64,000 nucleotides of DNA from Eutreptiella sp. 'Long Island Sound 2002'. Taxonomy: Eukaryota; Euglenozoa; Euglenophyceae; Eutreptiales; Eutreptiaceae. The first letter of the stretch is position 1. The number at the start of each line of letters is the position of its first letter. The stretch is from the NCBI GenBank assembly GCA_964036045.1, contig OZ038381.1, positions 101,437,367-101,501,366 on the forward strand. The letters run 5' to 3'. A program made the position numbers and the translations under genes. Shown piece after piece: positions 10,227-22,199 of the stretch. Under the pieces are notes generated by a model. It had not been told where the DNA came from and did not search any database. It worked only from the letters and a program-made list of their open reading frames with translations.

Positions 10227-12902
10227 CCGCGGCCCGAGGCCAGGGGGCGACCGTTTCCACGTTCCCCCAGGTCCCGCTCACGCGTGAACCTACATGTACT
10301 CTGACCCTTGACCCGGAAGCCTCAGGGTCAGCTCACACCCCTGCGGACACCTCACAGCCTTCCCGGGATTCCGGGCATTTTCCCGACTTCCCGTGCCAAG
10401 GTTCCCCGTGGTTGGCCCACGGTTCCCGACTGCATGGCGGCTGGTTTCCCAGTCCCACGGGTCTGTTGCCCGGTGCTTGCAGCCCTATTTCCCCTATCCC
10501 GCTGCAATCGCCAGCCCGCGATGTCCCTTTCCCCTTTGCCACATCCCGCCCCTGGTCCAGTCCCCATACCTCTCCCCTCATCCCTTGTTTTTACCCCACC
10601 GGGCCGCCAGCAACCCCATGGCGCGTCCCACTGGATCCTCAACGGTCCGGGGACTGTTTCGTGCGTCTTGCACGGGTCGCTCCTATCCCGCCCCCTTGTG
10701 TTCGGGTTGTTCCATTCCTACTGGACGCTTTGGGGACCCTTTTTCCTGGCCCTCCCCCCCTTTCCCATCCCGTTACCCGCGCCTCTACCCCACCGGGCCG
10801 CCTGCATCCTATGTGTATACCCCACCCTGCCGCTTGCCACCCTATGGCGCTTGCCCGCAGTTCCATGTCTTGCCTCATGCGCCGATTGCTCCTATCCGTT
10901 CTCCCGCTGCCTGTTCGCTCAGTGCTGCGTGTCCTCTGGCGGTGCATTCACGTTGTGTTGCCGGGTGTCTTTTTTTTTTGCGCACCCCGTGGGCCCCCTC
11001 CCACCACCCTTTCCCTCTGTGTGTCCGTGCCCTGTCCTGTGGTTTCCTGTCTCTTCTGTGTGTTTGGTTTTTTTTTACCCTCCTCCCTGCATGCACGCAC
11101 GTCACCACTGCACTGGTCATCAGGTTACAGCTCCCCTCTGTGTTCGTCTCTGGTCCTCTCGCCGACGCGGGGTGTGCCCCTTGGCGGTGCCCGGCCATGC
11201 CACGTGCGTGCACCTCCCTCGCGTCACGCTCCACTCCTCCCCCTCTCCTCTCCCCTCCCCCTTCCCCTGTCGCCTGTCTCTCGCCCGTCCCCTTACTGCT
11301 GCTCCCCTGCACCGTGTGCGCTCCGCTGCTCCTCTCCGCGCCAGGGCTGTATCCTGCGCGCCCTCACGCGTCTCTCCACCTGCGCCCTGTCCTCCGTCCT
11401 GTAGGCCAACTTGGGCGGCCTCCCCAGGTTCCCCATTTGGGGGGATTCCCCCGTCGTCCGCCCCTGCCGGCCTCCCCTCCATCAGTTCCCTGATGGCGGG
11501 GCGGGGCGGCCGGTACGGCTCAATGCGGGTCATTGCCATGGCGTCACTCTGTGCGCGATGTGGTGCACCTATTTGTCGCAGTTCAGCCTCTGCGTCCCTC
11601 CCTCCCTGCGCGGCCATGCCCCTCGATTTTGCTTGCATTTCCCCTTTTTTGCCTCTCTTGTCGCGCTTGTCGCTGCTCACGCGCGCCCTGCGTGCGTCCC
11701 CTGCACACCTCTTCGCTACCCCCGCCCTGCCGCCTTTGGCCCTCTCTCCCTGCGAAGTCTTCTCTCCTCTACCCACCACCTCACCGCGTCCCAACCCCTC
11801 GTCACATGGAGGGGCGGCGCTTCCCCCCTGCTGTCCTAACACTACTGTCCGTTACCATTGCCTGTGCTGTACATCCTCCCGAGGATTCCACTCGTGGATT
11901 GCACCTATGCCCTGCTCCGATGTCCCTACCCTTTCCCCTGGAGTCAGGTCGTACCCGATGGCCCTCCGCCCTGGCCCACCAATGTGGGTGAGTTGCATGT
12001 GGCACGACTACGCCGTGTGGCCCAGGGAGCCTCCGGATGGGCTCATCCCTGGCCGGCACTGGCCGCCGCCTCAGAGCGCTGGCCACCCATGCGCCCTATG
12101 GCACGGCCGCCGCACAATCGTTGGTCTCCCAGTAGCGGGCATGGCGCCCCCCAGGGAGTTCAGCCCTGCATTGCCGCCGTTATGCCGTCTTTCGACCCCG
12201 CTCGTGTGCACGCTGGCTGATACTGCCGCGCGCCGCGTAGTCTGCCCTGATCCCGGTGCCAGCGTGTCGTAACACCTACCGGGCGGGGTGCTGACACTGA
12301 CCTCCACACGACGGGTGTAGCGCCCCCACGTCTCGTAGTGAGATTCCCGTGTAACACTGCACACACCTCCATTTGCTCCTCCTGTCCGCCAACAGATCCC
12401 GTCTGTGCGCCCGTCCTCCATGTCGGCGACATAGCCAGAGCTGTGTTGGCTGCCCCGGTGCTCCTTCCGGCGTTGTACCCGCCGCCTCTTCCCTTTTGTG
12501 TCACTGTACGCCTCTGTCGCTCCGGTCCCCGGCGAAGACTTCAACTTCCCCACTGTCGCTCCACTCGGCTGGTGCCTCACACTGGCTTGCTCCACCGTTC
12601 GTCGCCTTGCTGCCCGGCCGCTGCACTCGCTTCTGTCGGCGGTCCTGTACCCCTCTGTCCAGGCCCCTGCTGCCGCTGATCTGGTGCCCGGTCCTCCTTC
12701 GGGGGGTCCGACTCCCCAACTTTCATCCCCTCGTCCCCTTCTGCCATGCTGGCCTTCCTCCTCTGCTGGCACTGTCCCCGCCACCTCTTGACCCTCCATG
12801 TCCCCTCGCTCCTCCCCTTCTCCATGCCTCCCTTTCGCCTGTCCGCAACCACCTCCTTCCTGTGTCGACCTCTCGGGCCAACCCCGCCTGCAGCCTGTAG
12901 TT
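10227..12902. other. GC-skewed, pyrimidine-rich (plus strand) region with broken minus-strand frames
   Basis: The plus strand is dominated by CCCT/CCTC runs, giving Pro/Ser/Cys-rich plus-strand frames of up to 654 codons that look like composition artefacts. On the minus strand 11842-11120 is the most protein-like part. The remainder shows only Gly/Arg-rich open frames. Confidence 0.4.
11120..11842 (-). pseudogene. Broken coding-like segment, Gly/Arg/Glu-rich, minus strand
   Basis: A 240-codon open frame without an ATG at its 5' limit. The central part (TRIEPYRPPRPAIRELMEGR) has normal protein composition, flanked by Arg/Gly/Glu-rich low-complexity sequence. It is probably a remnant exon or fragment of the same gene or element as the segments up to 17,087. 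The function is unknown. Confidence 0.3.
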
Positions 12903-13002
12903 CAGCCCCTTCTGCCCTCCCTGCACCCGTGCGCCTGGCTCTGCATTCTGCCGCCCATCTGGACCCTCTCCTGCCCCGCCCTACGCCTCGTCATTGTCCC
13001 CC

Positions 13003-14283
13003 TCAGTAGCATCCCTCCCTCTGGATCAGCTTCCTCAGCATCCGCACCCTGGGCTCCTTCCCCCGTTCCTGGGGACACTCCAGGTTCACCCGCGGGAGCG
13101 CCTCTCCCGGTATCCTCCTCCACCTGCTCTCCGCCATCTCCTGCCCCTTTCCTTGTGGCCTCCCCGCCCTGCCGACCAGCTCGCAAGAGGAACGGGTCCC
13201 TCGCCTCTCCCGCCCCCCTCTCGTCCTCCCTGCCCACTTCACGTAGCGGACCAGCTCCGCCACGTCCCCCGCTCTCCAGCCCCGGACTGTCCCCGGCTCC
13301 CTCCGCATCGGCTGCGGCGCATACCGCCGCGGTGGTGGCGACCCTGAGTCCCGGTCCGTCGGCGTCCGCTCCGGGCTGGGGCTGGTGGGCGGTGGTGCCC
13401 CCACTGCTTCCCCTGCTCCCTGCACCCGGCGCCGCTTTCCCCGCTCTTGCCCAGCCTGTCCTCTCTCCCCTCTGGCCCTCATCCCGGACGGCGATCGTGC
13501 CTCGAAATCCGTGGGGGGGGTTCCCCTTCCGGGTCCGGGATGATCCGCTGTGCCCTGGGGGCCACCGCCCCATCCTCCTCCTGCACCCTGCACTCCCGCG
13601 CCGCCACCTCCCTGTCCCTCTCCGCCAGCCTCGCTGCCTCTCCTCTGATCTGCCTCCAGGCCCTCTCCTGCATCTCCCTCTCCATTTCCGGCGGGATAGC
13701 CGGTTGCCTGAATGGCTGTAGCCGGGGGCGACCCTCCGACCCCCCAACTCTCCTGTGCCTGTTCCCTGGGCCGTTCGCCTTCCCGCTCTGCCCTCTCCAC
13801 CCTCTCCAGCCTTCTCCAAAGATCCGCCCACGTATTCTGCAGCTCCTCGACCGCCTGCGCCTCCCATCCCTCTGGCGTGCCCTGCCCCGTTGTCCATCCC
13901 TCCGCCACCCTGGCCGCTCCTCCCATGATCCGTGCTTCTCTCTCCCCCAGCCTTCTTCCTTCCTCCCATATCCTCTCCCATGCCCTCCTGTGCTCCTTTC
14001 CCTTCCCTCCCTGTGCTCTCCACGCCGCCCTGCGGGCCTGCGGGTGCTGCCGCAGGGGCGCCGGCGGCGGCACACCCGGGTACGCCGGTGGGGGTGGGTA
14101 CACCATCCCTACCGCAGGGTAAGGTGGTGGCGGAAACAGCGCGAAGGCAGGTGGGACGGCACCAGCAAGAAGAGGCACGGTGAACAAGGTGCGCGAGGGA
14201 TAGGAGAGGGGCTCCAGGGACGGGGACAAGGGAAGGCAGAACACCAGGGTGCCGGCAGCAAGGGGCAAGGGAAAGCAGCGCAA
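13003..14283 (-). pseudogene. Coding-like segment: Pro-rich then charged, Trp-containing helical region
   Basis: A 426-codon open frame on the minus strand. After a Pro-rich stretch (PPPPYPAVGMVYPPPPAYPG) comes a long highly charged region with regularly spaced Trp and Arg/Glu (HRRAWERIWEEGRRLGEREA, then NTWADLWRRLERVERAEREG), consistent with a coiled coil. Gly-rich and basic sequence follows, then GWRAGDVAELVRYVKWAGRT near the end. The frame lacks an ATG at its 5' limit and neighbouring segments lie in other frames, so it is an exon or a decayed piece. A gag-like structural protein of a retroelement is possible but unproven. Confidence 0.4.
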
Positions 14284-14942
14284 GCGGGCAAAGGGCAGGG
14301 GAAGGTAGGTGGCAGTGGGTACATGGGGTCACCTGTATCACCATGGAAGGGATTGAGTGGATGGTCGGGGGCGCTTTCTCCGCCCCCTGTACCCCTGCCC
14401 CGTACCGCTCCTGCCTGCCCGCTTCGCTGCCTCCCACTATGTTGTCCTCCCTCCTGTTGGCCGTGGCGCCCCGCTGCTGCTTTGCTGCACTGCCTTGCCT
14501 GCCCTTCCCCTCCCTGCGGTCCGCCACTGGGTTGGCTGCTGTGCCCCCTTCCTGTCCCCTCCTGCCCATTCTGGCGCTCAGACCTTCCCCTCCCTGACCC
14601 CATCTCCAGCCGGTAGATGGTACCGGGCTCAGGCTTTGGGGGCTGGCGGCGACAGCACTGGCGCTCCATGTGCGCCAGCGCCTTGTACTGCGCCGTCTGC
14701 TGGCGGCGCGCCTTCCTGTCCTCCTCCGCCCGCACCGCCGCGCCGACCTGTGGGATGACCCCGGCGGCTGCTGCCTAAAGGATTGTTGGGGCTGCGGCCA
14801 TTGACGCCCCCGTCTCCCCCCTTTTACCCCTTTCCCTTCCTGGTGCCCTGCCGCCTGCCTGGCTTCTTGAGGCCCCGACCTTCTATTTCCCTCCCTTGCC
14901 CTTCTGCTCCCGTCCTCCTGTGCGCACCTCGCTGTCCCCGCC

Positions 14943-15395
14943 CTATGCCGCTCCCGCCCCTGTTCGTCCTCGCCTACCTTTGTCTTCCTCCTTTCTCTGC
15001 ACCTCCGGGAGGGTCGACTTCATGGCAGCCGCCGGCACATTAGGTGCCGTCGGCGGCCTCTGGCCTCCCTTCACCGCCATCCTCCTTGCCTCCTCCCCCT
15101 CATCCTCCAACACCACGTGGATATCGGGGACCACCGACCCACCCAGTCTGTCTCTCTCCGCCAGGTTGAGCGGGTCCGCCCGCGGCCGTGCTGCATGCTC
15201 CCCCCGCTCCTCCCCCTTGCCGCCAGCTCCCGCTGCTGCCACCTCCGCCCCCTCGCCACTTGCCTCCGCTTGTTCCCCCTTGTCCCCTCCCTCCCCTGTC
15301 CCTGCCGCAGCCTTGCCTTTCCGCTCCTGCCCTTGTGTCCACCGTCCCTCCCACTGCACTGTCTCCGGACTCTCCGGAGACGGAGGCGACGACAC
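14943..15395 (-). pseudogene. Coding-like segment, minus strand
   Basis: A 150-codon frame. The first half is Gly/Glu/Lys-rich. The second half, around DPLNLAERDRLGGSVVPDIH and VVLEDEGEEARRMAVKGGQR, reads as ordinary protein. It lies between, and in the same orientation as, other such segments. No domain was recognised. Confidence 0.35.
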
Positions 15396-15744
15396 CGCAG
15401 CGGATGACGCAAAGTGCGTCGGTGATCGGGGCTGCGGGGGGGGGCCGCCTGCATACAGGCCACGTCCACCCTCACTCCCCCCTGCCCCGGCCCCCCGTAC
15501 CCTCTCAGCATCTGCGGTGGCGGCATTGCGGCTGCCGCCGACGATGGGCTGGACTTCGGCTCAGGCGTGTGGGACATCTTTCTGCAGTACAGGGCATCGC
15601 GTCCCTACCCTTGCCATCACTTCCCTCCTCTACCCACGCCCGTCACGTGGCAGTCCCCGCTGTGCCATGGTTCGCGCGCCCTACGTGTGCTGTGCTCTTG
15701 GCCTGCGGTGCAGCGGCTTTTGCGTCAACGACATCCTCCAGGCC

Positions 15745-16440
15745 TCAGCGTACTGCGGCCCCGTCACAGTCTGCCTCCCGCCCCCTGGGCACATACTTGA
15801 CACTCTTGTCCTTGTCCTCGTACTCCGTGTCCTGCTCCAACTTGTCGGCGTGCGCCCCCCTGGCCCTCTTGGCTGCTCCTTCGTCTTGCATTGCGTCAGC
15901 CGCACCGGCTCTTGAGCCCGCCGCCACTGCGTCCGCCGGGCCACCAACGCGCCGTTTTGCCTCTTTCCGCTTACCCGGGGCCTGCATCTGCGTGCCCCCT
16001 CCCCTTGGGTCTCGATCCCCTCCTGCCCTGCCTTGCGACGCCCGCGGCGTGTGCCGCCTGTTCCTTCTGTTCGTCCTGCCTCCCCGCACTGCATGCTCAT
16101 TTCCGGGGGCGTCCCCCGTTGTCCTCAGCTTTTTTCCTGTGCCGGATACACCACCACTTCCCTGGTTCTCCGGACTGTTCCTCACCTGACGGCTGCCTGG
16201 GCGCCCCCTGCTCCGCTCCCGACACCCCTGTGCACCCGCCACCTCTTTCGCCTCCATTCCTCCCACGGTGCTCGCTTCCACGTCTACCGATGCTTTCGGC
16301 CGTCCCCTGCGGCCTCTCTCTCTCGTACCCCCTCTCAAGCGGGACCAGGCCGGCGCCCGCCTTCCCTGTGTGCTTCGGTTCCACGAGCCCAGGTGCCCGG
16401 CTTGGCCGCTTGCCCCGGATGTTCCAGTCCGGAGGGCCAC
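15745..16440 (-). pseudogene. Coding-like segment, basic then acidic, minus strand
   Basis: A 231-codon frame without an ATG at its 5' limit. It is Arg/Gly-rich with a well-behaved C-terminal part (ADKLEQDTEYEDKDKSVKYV). It probably belongs to the same decayed multi-frame gene as the flanking segments. No recognisable family. Confidence 0.3.
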
Positions 16441-16622
16441 CTCTGTGTTTCTGCCTTCCGCCCCGGCCGCCTCGCCCAGTGGCTCGGCCCACCCCCGTCC
16501 CGGATGTTCCAGTCATAGCGTTGGGTGACCCGTTGCCCTCGCTTCCCCCGTCCCCAGGCGACCCGCTGCCTCCCCATTGGGCGACACCTTACCTCTGCTT
16601 CGCCTCTCGTTCCCTCTCGCTC

Positions 16623-17087
16623 TCATATCTGCCAGACTCCCTTCCGCCTGCGTGCCATCAGGCGCTCCCTCTGCTCGTCGCCCTCTTGTTCCTCCTCATC
16701 TCGCGTCCCCTCTGATTGCCGTAGCCGCCAGCCTGGCTGTGGCCGCACTTCCATCATGTTGACTTGCGGGTTGTACCTTATCAATGCCATCTCCACTCGT
16801 TTGGTGATCGGGTCCCTCATGTCCTCCGCTCGTGCCTCCAACTGCGCCTCACTGCACGCCATGCGCTCCTGCAGATGCTCCACCGTACGCCGCAACAGCC
16901 TGTGAGCGACGACTTCCGGCGCCACCGTATGCTCCTGGAGCACCCTCCATAGCGATTTCACGATCACCATGTGCCACAACGCCTTGTGATGCCCTTCTTT
17001 CCCAAGCCCCCTCTCCATCTCTCTCCTGCCTTTCTCACCCTTCTTGAGCAGCGGGATGTCCTGATCCCTCACCCACTGCCCCTCCAT
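16623..17087 (-). CDS. Hypothetical protein, 154 aa, possible 5' end of the 10-17 kb minus-strand gene
   Basis: An ATG at 17087-17085 opens a frame of normal amino-acid composition: a basic N-terminus (LLKKGEKGRREMERGLGKEG), a helical middle (VVAHRLLRRTVEHLQERMAC) and a charged end (GTRDEEEQEGDEQRERLMAR). It is the best-formed start in the region, with other minus-strand coding-like segments following at 16.4, 15.4, 14.3 and 11.8 kb. Either an intron-containing host gene or the first open frame of a decayed retroelement would fit. Introns could not be defined reliably. Confidence 0.4.
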   Translation of the reverse strand: MEGQWVRDQDIPLLKKGEKGRREMERGLGKEGHHKALWHMVIVKSLWRVLQEHTVAPEVVAHRLLRRTVEHLQERMACSEAQLEARAEDMRDPITKRVEMALIRYNPQVNMMEVRPQPGWRLRQSEGTRDEEEQEGDEQRERLMARRRKGVWQI

Positions 17088-17882
17088 CCCTGTATACCTC
17101 TCACATCACATGAAGTGCTCATACGGTTCCAGCTCGCGGCCGCAGTGGCATCGCATATACTCCCCGGAAGATACGCGGACGCGTACCTTGCGGTCTTGTG
17201 TATGTGTGTGTGTGTGTGCGTGGTCCGTCCCTTTGGCGCACTCCTTCGCATTCTTAACATACTTGCTCGCCATACCATTGTTTCCCCGTGGTTCATGGGC
17301 ATCGCCTATAGCGAGAGCGCGTGCACGTTGTGTGGGTGGGGCGGGGGTGGGGTTTCATACCATGTTTCTCTTTGACCTTGTCTCCGTTTTCTTTCACTTT
17401 ACGGCCTTGTGTACGTTTGGGTATGTGTGCGTGGTGCGCTCTCTTGGCGCCCTCCTTCGTATTTTTAACATACTTGTTCGCCTTTTAATTGTTTCCCCAT
17501 GGTCCGTGGCCGCCCCATACCCTTTGCGCTTTTGTTGTTCTTTTTTTCTTCGTCGTGTATCTCGCGGTGCTTGGAGCCTATGGAGAAATATGGGGGATAT
17601 ATGGTGGTGGTTTGTGTTTGTGGGCATGCCTTATGACGTGCGTGGTGGTTCGTCGTTTTTTTTTGCGTGCGGCGTTGTCCCTTGGGCGCGCTCCTTCACA
17701 ACATACTTGGTTTTCTCATCTACGCATGTGTAGCAGGGAATATGATATGTAGGATGTATGGGGCCGTGACATACTTGTTTGTCATACCTTTGTTTTCCCG
17801 TGGTCCGTTGTCGTGCTTTCTTTGTTTGTGGTTTGGTGTTTCTCCTCTTGTTGTGTTTCCTTCTTTTTTTTTTTTTTGACGC

Positions 17883-18106
17883 GCACAAGCCGCCTAGCTC
17901 CTATGGCACGCACGTTGCTAGGTGGTTTGGAGCACGCAATGTTCAATTTCTTCGTCGTCACGGCTCACTTGTTCTTGGTGTTCGCCTCTAATCATCTTCT
18001 TTGTTGTTGGAGCACACACAAGTCCCTAGCGCCTAGGACACGCGCTTTGCTAGGTGTTTTGGGGCAAGCAACGCTCAGCTTCGTCCCCGTCGCGACTCTG
18101 TTGTTT
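17883..18106 (+). repeat. Tandem duplication with 130-bp period
   Basis: Two diverged copies, at about 17,883-17,976 and 18,013-18,106, share CGCTTTGCTAGGTG-like and GTCGCGACTC-like segments. They are embedded in the 210-bp repeat region and contain no gene. Confidence 0.65.
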
Positions 18107-18420
18107 TTCTTTTTCTGTGAGTGTCCTAAACTTTGCGACCTCGCCAAACAGCGGCGTAAAATTTTTTTCGGGGGTTTCTGAGGTCCGAAAAATCGATTTT
18201 GCGCTTTATTTCCTCTGGTTGTGCGTCTTTTTCTTGGTTTTTCATTTTCTTCTGCTGCAATCGCGCGACGCAACGATGGAAGAAGAATCCATCTGTGATG
18301 CATTTGGACGCGGAACGTACGCGTGTGCTGGTGTGCGTGGTTGCGTGTGTATGGTGTGCCGGTGGTCTGCGGTTTGGTGTCCCCGACCCTTGCCTCTCCT
18401 GGCCGTGGGGATTGGTTGCG

Positions 18421-18540
18421 GGGCCCCGCCACTCCTGGCTGGGGTCCGCCGCCGGGTGCCGTGGTCGGTCCCTCGCCACTCCTGGCCTTGGGCCGTGGGC
18501 GTGGTTCCCCGCCACTCCTGGCTGGCGTCCACTGGTTGTG
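18421..18540 (-). repeat. Three hairpin-motif units in reverse orientation
   Basis: CCCCGCCACTCCTGGC occurs twice, with a related CTCGCCACTCCTGGCC between, at ~56-bp spacing. This is the reverse complement of the motif in the 19.5-21.8 kb array, with opposite orientation and only three units. Confidence 0.75.
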
Positions 18541-19529
18541 GTGGTGAGGGCCCTGGGTGCCCTTCTCCTTGGTCTCTGTGTGTGTGTGTGTGCTGTGTAG
18601 CCCTTCGTGTTGGTGTGGGTGGCGTCAGGGGGGGTCGTGCGCGGTGTGGCTGCCGTGTGTGTGCGTGTGTGTGCTTGCGGTGTGTGGTTGGTGGGGTGTG
18701 TCATTACTTTCGTTGGTTCTCGTCGTCGGTCGGCATGGTCGTGTTCAAAAAGCAGATGAAGAGGTCCTGTAGACGTGTAGCAGAAATGCGTGGTATGCGT
18801 GACGCGAAATACGTACCTCTCTATTTGTCCCACCGTGCTTTGTTCCCCTGTAGAGAGAGAGCGTGTGCAGGACTTTGGGGGGTTGGTTGGTTGTTTTTGC
18901 GTGTTGTGCCTTGTGTCCCCCCCCCCTTTTTTTCTTCCGTAGCGTCTTCGATAACATACCTCTTTTCCTTGTGTTTCCCCCCTAGAGAGGGCGTGGAAGA
19001 CGCCTTCGTGTTTTTTTTCTTTTTCCGTAACATACTTGTCATACCTTGTGTAGCTTCTTGTTGTCATCCCCTATAGAGAAAGCGTGTGCTTGTTTGTGGG
19101 TGGGGCGGGGGTGGGGTTTCATACCATGTTTCTCCTTTGTCTTGTGTCCGTCTTCTTGTATCTTGCGGCCTTGTGTACGTTTGTGTTTTCGTGTGCGGTC
19201 CGTCCCCTTGGCGCCCTCCCTCGCATTCTTAACATACTTGTTCAGCATACCATTGTTTCCCCGTGGTTCGTGGCCATCCCCTATAGTGAGAGCGTGTGCG
19301 TGCGGGGCGGGGCGGGGTGGGGTTTCATACCATGTTTCTCCTTGCTCTTGTCTGCAAATTTACGCGGAAGACACACCCACCGCACCACCACACCACACCA
19401 CCAACAACGCATACAACACAAACACGCAACACACAACATAGCACGGCCACGGCGCACAGCCACACACACCACAAACACACACAACAAGGGGCACCCCAAG
19501 CCGCGAAACACACCACCACAAACGGCAGG

Positions 19530-21800
19530 CCCCAGCCAGGAGTGGCGAGGAGCCGCACACCACCACTGCCGGCGGACCCCAGCCAGGAGTGGCGGGGAAC
19601 CGCACCCGGGACCCTCAGCCAGGAGTGGCGAGGAACGCCCACCACCAACGGCCGCGAAACCCAGCCAGGAGTGGCGGGGAGTAGCACACAGGAACCTCCG
19701 CCAGGAGTGGAGAGGGACCAACCACACCACACACCAGCCACAACCCCACCAACACACCACCGCCGCACACCACACACCACACACCACGCACCACACACCA
19801 CACACCACCGCCGCCAGCGGACCCCAGCCAGGAGTGGCGGGGAACCGCAGCCGGGGCCCTCAGCCAGGAGTGGCGAGGAGCACCCACCACCGCTAACAGC
19901 GAAACCCAGCCAGGAGTGGCGGGGAACCGCGCCCAGGACCCCCAGCCAGGAGTGGCAAGGAACGCCCACCACCACCGGCAGCGAAACCCAGCCAGGAGTG
20001 GCGGGGAGTAGCACACTGGAACCTCCGCCAGGAGTGGCGAGGGACCAACCACACCACACACCAGCCACAACCCCACCAACACACCACCGCCGCACACCAC
20101 ACACCACACACCACGCACCACACACCACACACCACCGCCGCCAGCGGACCCCAGCCAGGAGTGGCGGGGAACCGCAGCCGGGGCCCTCAGCCAGGAGTGG
20201 CGAGGAGCACCCACCACCGCTAACAGCGAAACCCAGCCAGGAGTGGCGGGGAACCGCGCCCAGGACCCCCAGCCAGGAGTGGCAAGGAACGCCCACCACC
20301 ACCGGCAGCGAAACCCAGCCAGGAGTGGCGGGGAGTAGCACACTGGAACCTCCGCCAGGAGTGGCGAGGGACCAACCACACTACACACCAGCGACAACCC
20401 CACCAACACACCACCGCCGCACACACCACACACCACACACCAAACACCACACACCACACACTACCGCCGCCAGCGGACCCCAGCCAGGAGTGGCGGCGAA
20501 CCACACCCGGGGCCCTCAGCCAGGAGTGACGAGGAACATCCACCACCGCCGACAGCGAAACCGAGCCAGGAGTGACGGAGAATCGCGCCCAGGACCCTCA
20601 GCCAGGAGTGGCGAGGAACGCCCACCACCACCGGCAGCGAAACCCAGCCAGGAGTGGCGGGGAGTAGCACACAGGAATCTCCGCCAGGAGTGGCGAGGGA
20701 CCAACCACACCACACACCAGCCACAACCCCATTAACACACCACCGCCGCACACCACACCCCACACACCACACACCACACACCAGACACCACCGCCGCCAG
20801 CGGACCCCAGTCAGGAGTTGCGGGGAACCGCACCCGGGGCCCTCAGCCAGGAGTGGCGAGGAGCACCCACCACCGCCGACAGCGAAGCCCAGCCAGGAGT
20901 GGCGGGGCGTAGCACACAGGAACCTCCGCCAGGAGTGGAGAGGGACCAACCACACCACACACCAGCCACAATCCCACCAACACCGACGCCGCACACCACA
21001 CACAACACACCACGCACCACACACCACACACCACCGCCGCCAGCGGACCCCAGCCAGGAGTGGCGGGGAACCGCACCCGGGGCCCTCAGCCAGGAGTGGC
21101 GAGGAGCACCCACCACCGCTGACAGCGAAGCCCAGCCAGGAGTGGCGGGGAACCGCGCCCAGAACCCTCAGCCAGGAGTGGCAAGGAACGCCCACTACCA
21201 CCGGCAGCAAAATCCAGCCAGGAGTGGCGGGGAGTAGCACACTGGAACCTCCGCCAGGAGTGGCGAGGAACGCCCAGCACCACCGGCAGCGAAACCCAGC
21301 CAGGAGTGGCGGGGAGTAGCACACAGGAATCTCCGCCAGGAGTGGCGAGGGACCAACCACACCACACACCAGCCACAACCCCATTAACACACCACCGCCG
21401 CACACCACACACCACACACCACACACCACACACCAGACACCACCGCCGCCAGCGGACCCCAGTCAGGAGTTGCGGGGAACCGCAGCCGGGGCCCTCAGCC
21501 AGGAGAGGTGAGGAGCACCGACCACCGCCGACAGCGAATGCCAGCCAGGAGTGGCGGTGAACCGCACCCGGGACCCTCAGCTAGGAGTGGGGAGAAACGC
21601 CCACCACCACCGGCAGCAAAACCCAGCCAGGAGTGGCGGGGAGTAGCACACAGGAACCTCCGCTAGGAGTGGCGAGGGACCAACCACACCACACACCAGC
21701 CACAACCCCACCAACACACCACCGCCGCCAGCGGACCCCAGCCAGGAGTGGCGGGAAATCGCACTCAGGAACCTCCGCCAGGAGTGGCGAGGGACCAACC
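19530..21800 (+). repeat. Hairpin-motif minisatellite with ~330-bp higher-order units
   Basis: Roughly 40 copies of the AGCCAGGAGTGGCG core at ~50-60-bp spacing. Five to six units plus an AC-rich spacer (ACACCACACACC repeats) make a higher-order unit of about 330 bp. The copies at ~19,745-20,044 and ~20,074-20,370 are nearly identical. Neighbouring units differ in their outer arms: CCCC with GGGG, or CCTC with GAGG. Multi-hundred-codon open frames on both strands follow from the repeat and are not genes. Confidence 0.9.
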
Positions 21801-22199
21801 ACGGCACACACCAACCACACCCACACCCACACCAGCAGCACGCCCCAGCCGGCCCCCCCCACACACCCACACACGCACACACACACACCAACACACACGG
21901 AAGACACACCCACACCAACGTCACCACGAACGCACGACACACACACCAACTCAGACACCACGCGCGCACGCACCGCGCCACAAACACACACACCGGCGGC
22001 GAACCACAACCAGGGGAGGTGGGGACACGCACACAAGCAACACGGCCAGGAAAAGCGAAAAGCACCCCCCACCACCACCACCCCACCCGGGAGAGACGGG
22101 AAACCCACCACCGCAAACCACACAGCCAAAAGGGGGGCCGGACGAAAAGGGCCCACGAGAGACGCAGGCGAGGAACACAACCTCAGGGGTTTGGGGGCC

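Larger units (their letters stand above)
17200..19360 (+). repeat. Degenerate ~210-bp tandem/dispersed repeat
   Basis: The unit includes CGCATTCTTAACATACTTG, CATTGTTTCCCCGTGG, CCCCTATAGNGAGAGCG and GGGGTTTCATACCATG. Good copies begin near 17,220, 17,400, 19,068 and 19,278, and the spacing between CCCCTATAG sites at 19,068 and 19,278 is 210 bp. Partial copies (AACATACTTG) occur near 17,700, 17,768 and 19,028. It lies directly upstream of the minus-strand coding-like block, so it may be that gene's or element's 5' region. Confidence 0.75.

Noticed and set aside
10308-12272. 654-codon plus-strand frame rich in Pro, Ser and Cys
   Set aside because: The composition follows from pyrimidine-rich DNA, parallel overlapping plus-strand frames look the same, and normal protein-like segments lie on the opposite strand.
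19296-20735. 479-codon frame with repeated PSQEWRG phrases
   Set aside because: It is a translation of the hairpin-motif minisatellite, and similar frames exist on the opposite strand.
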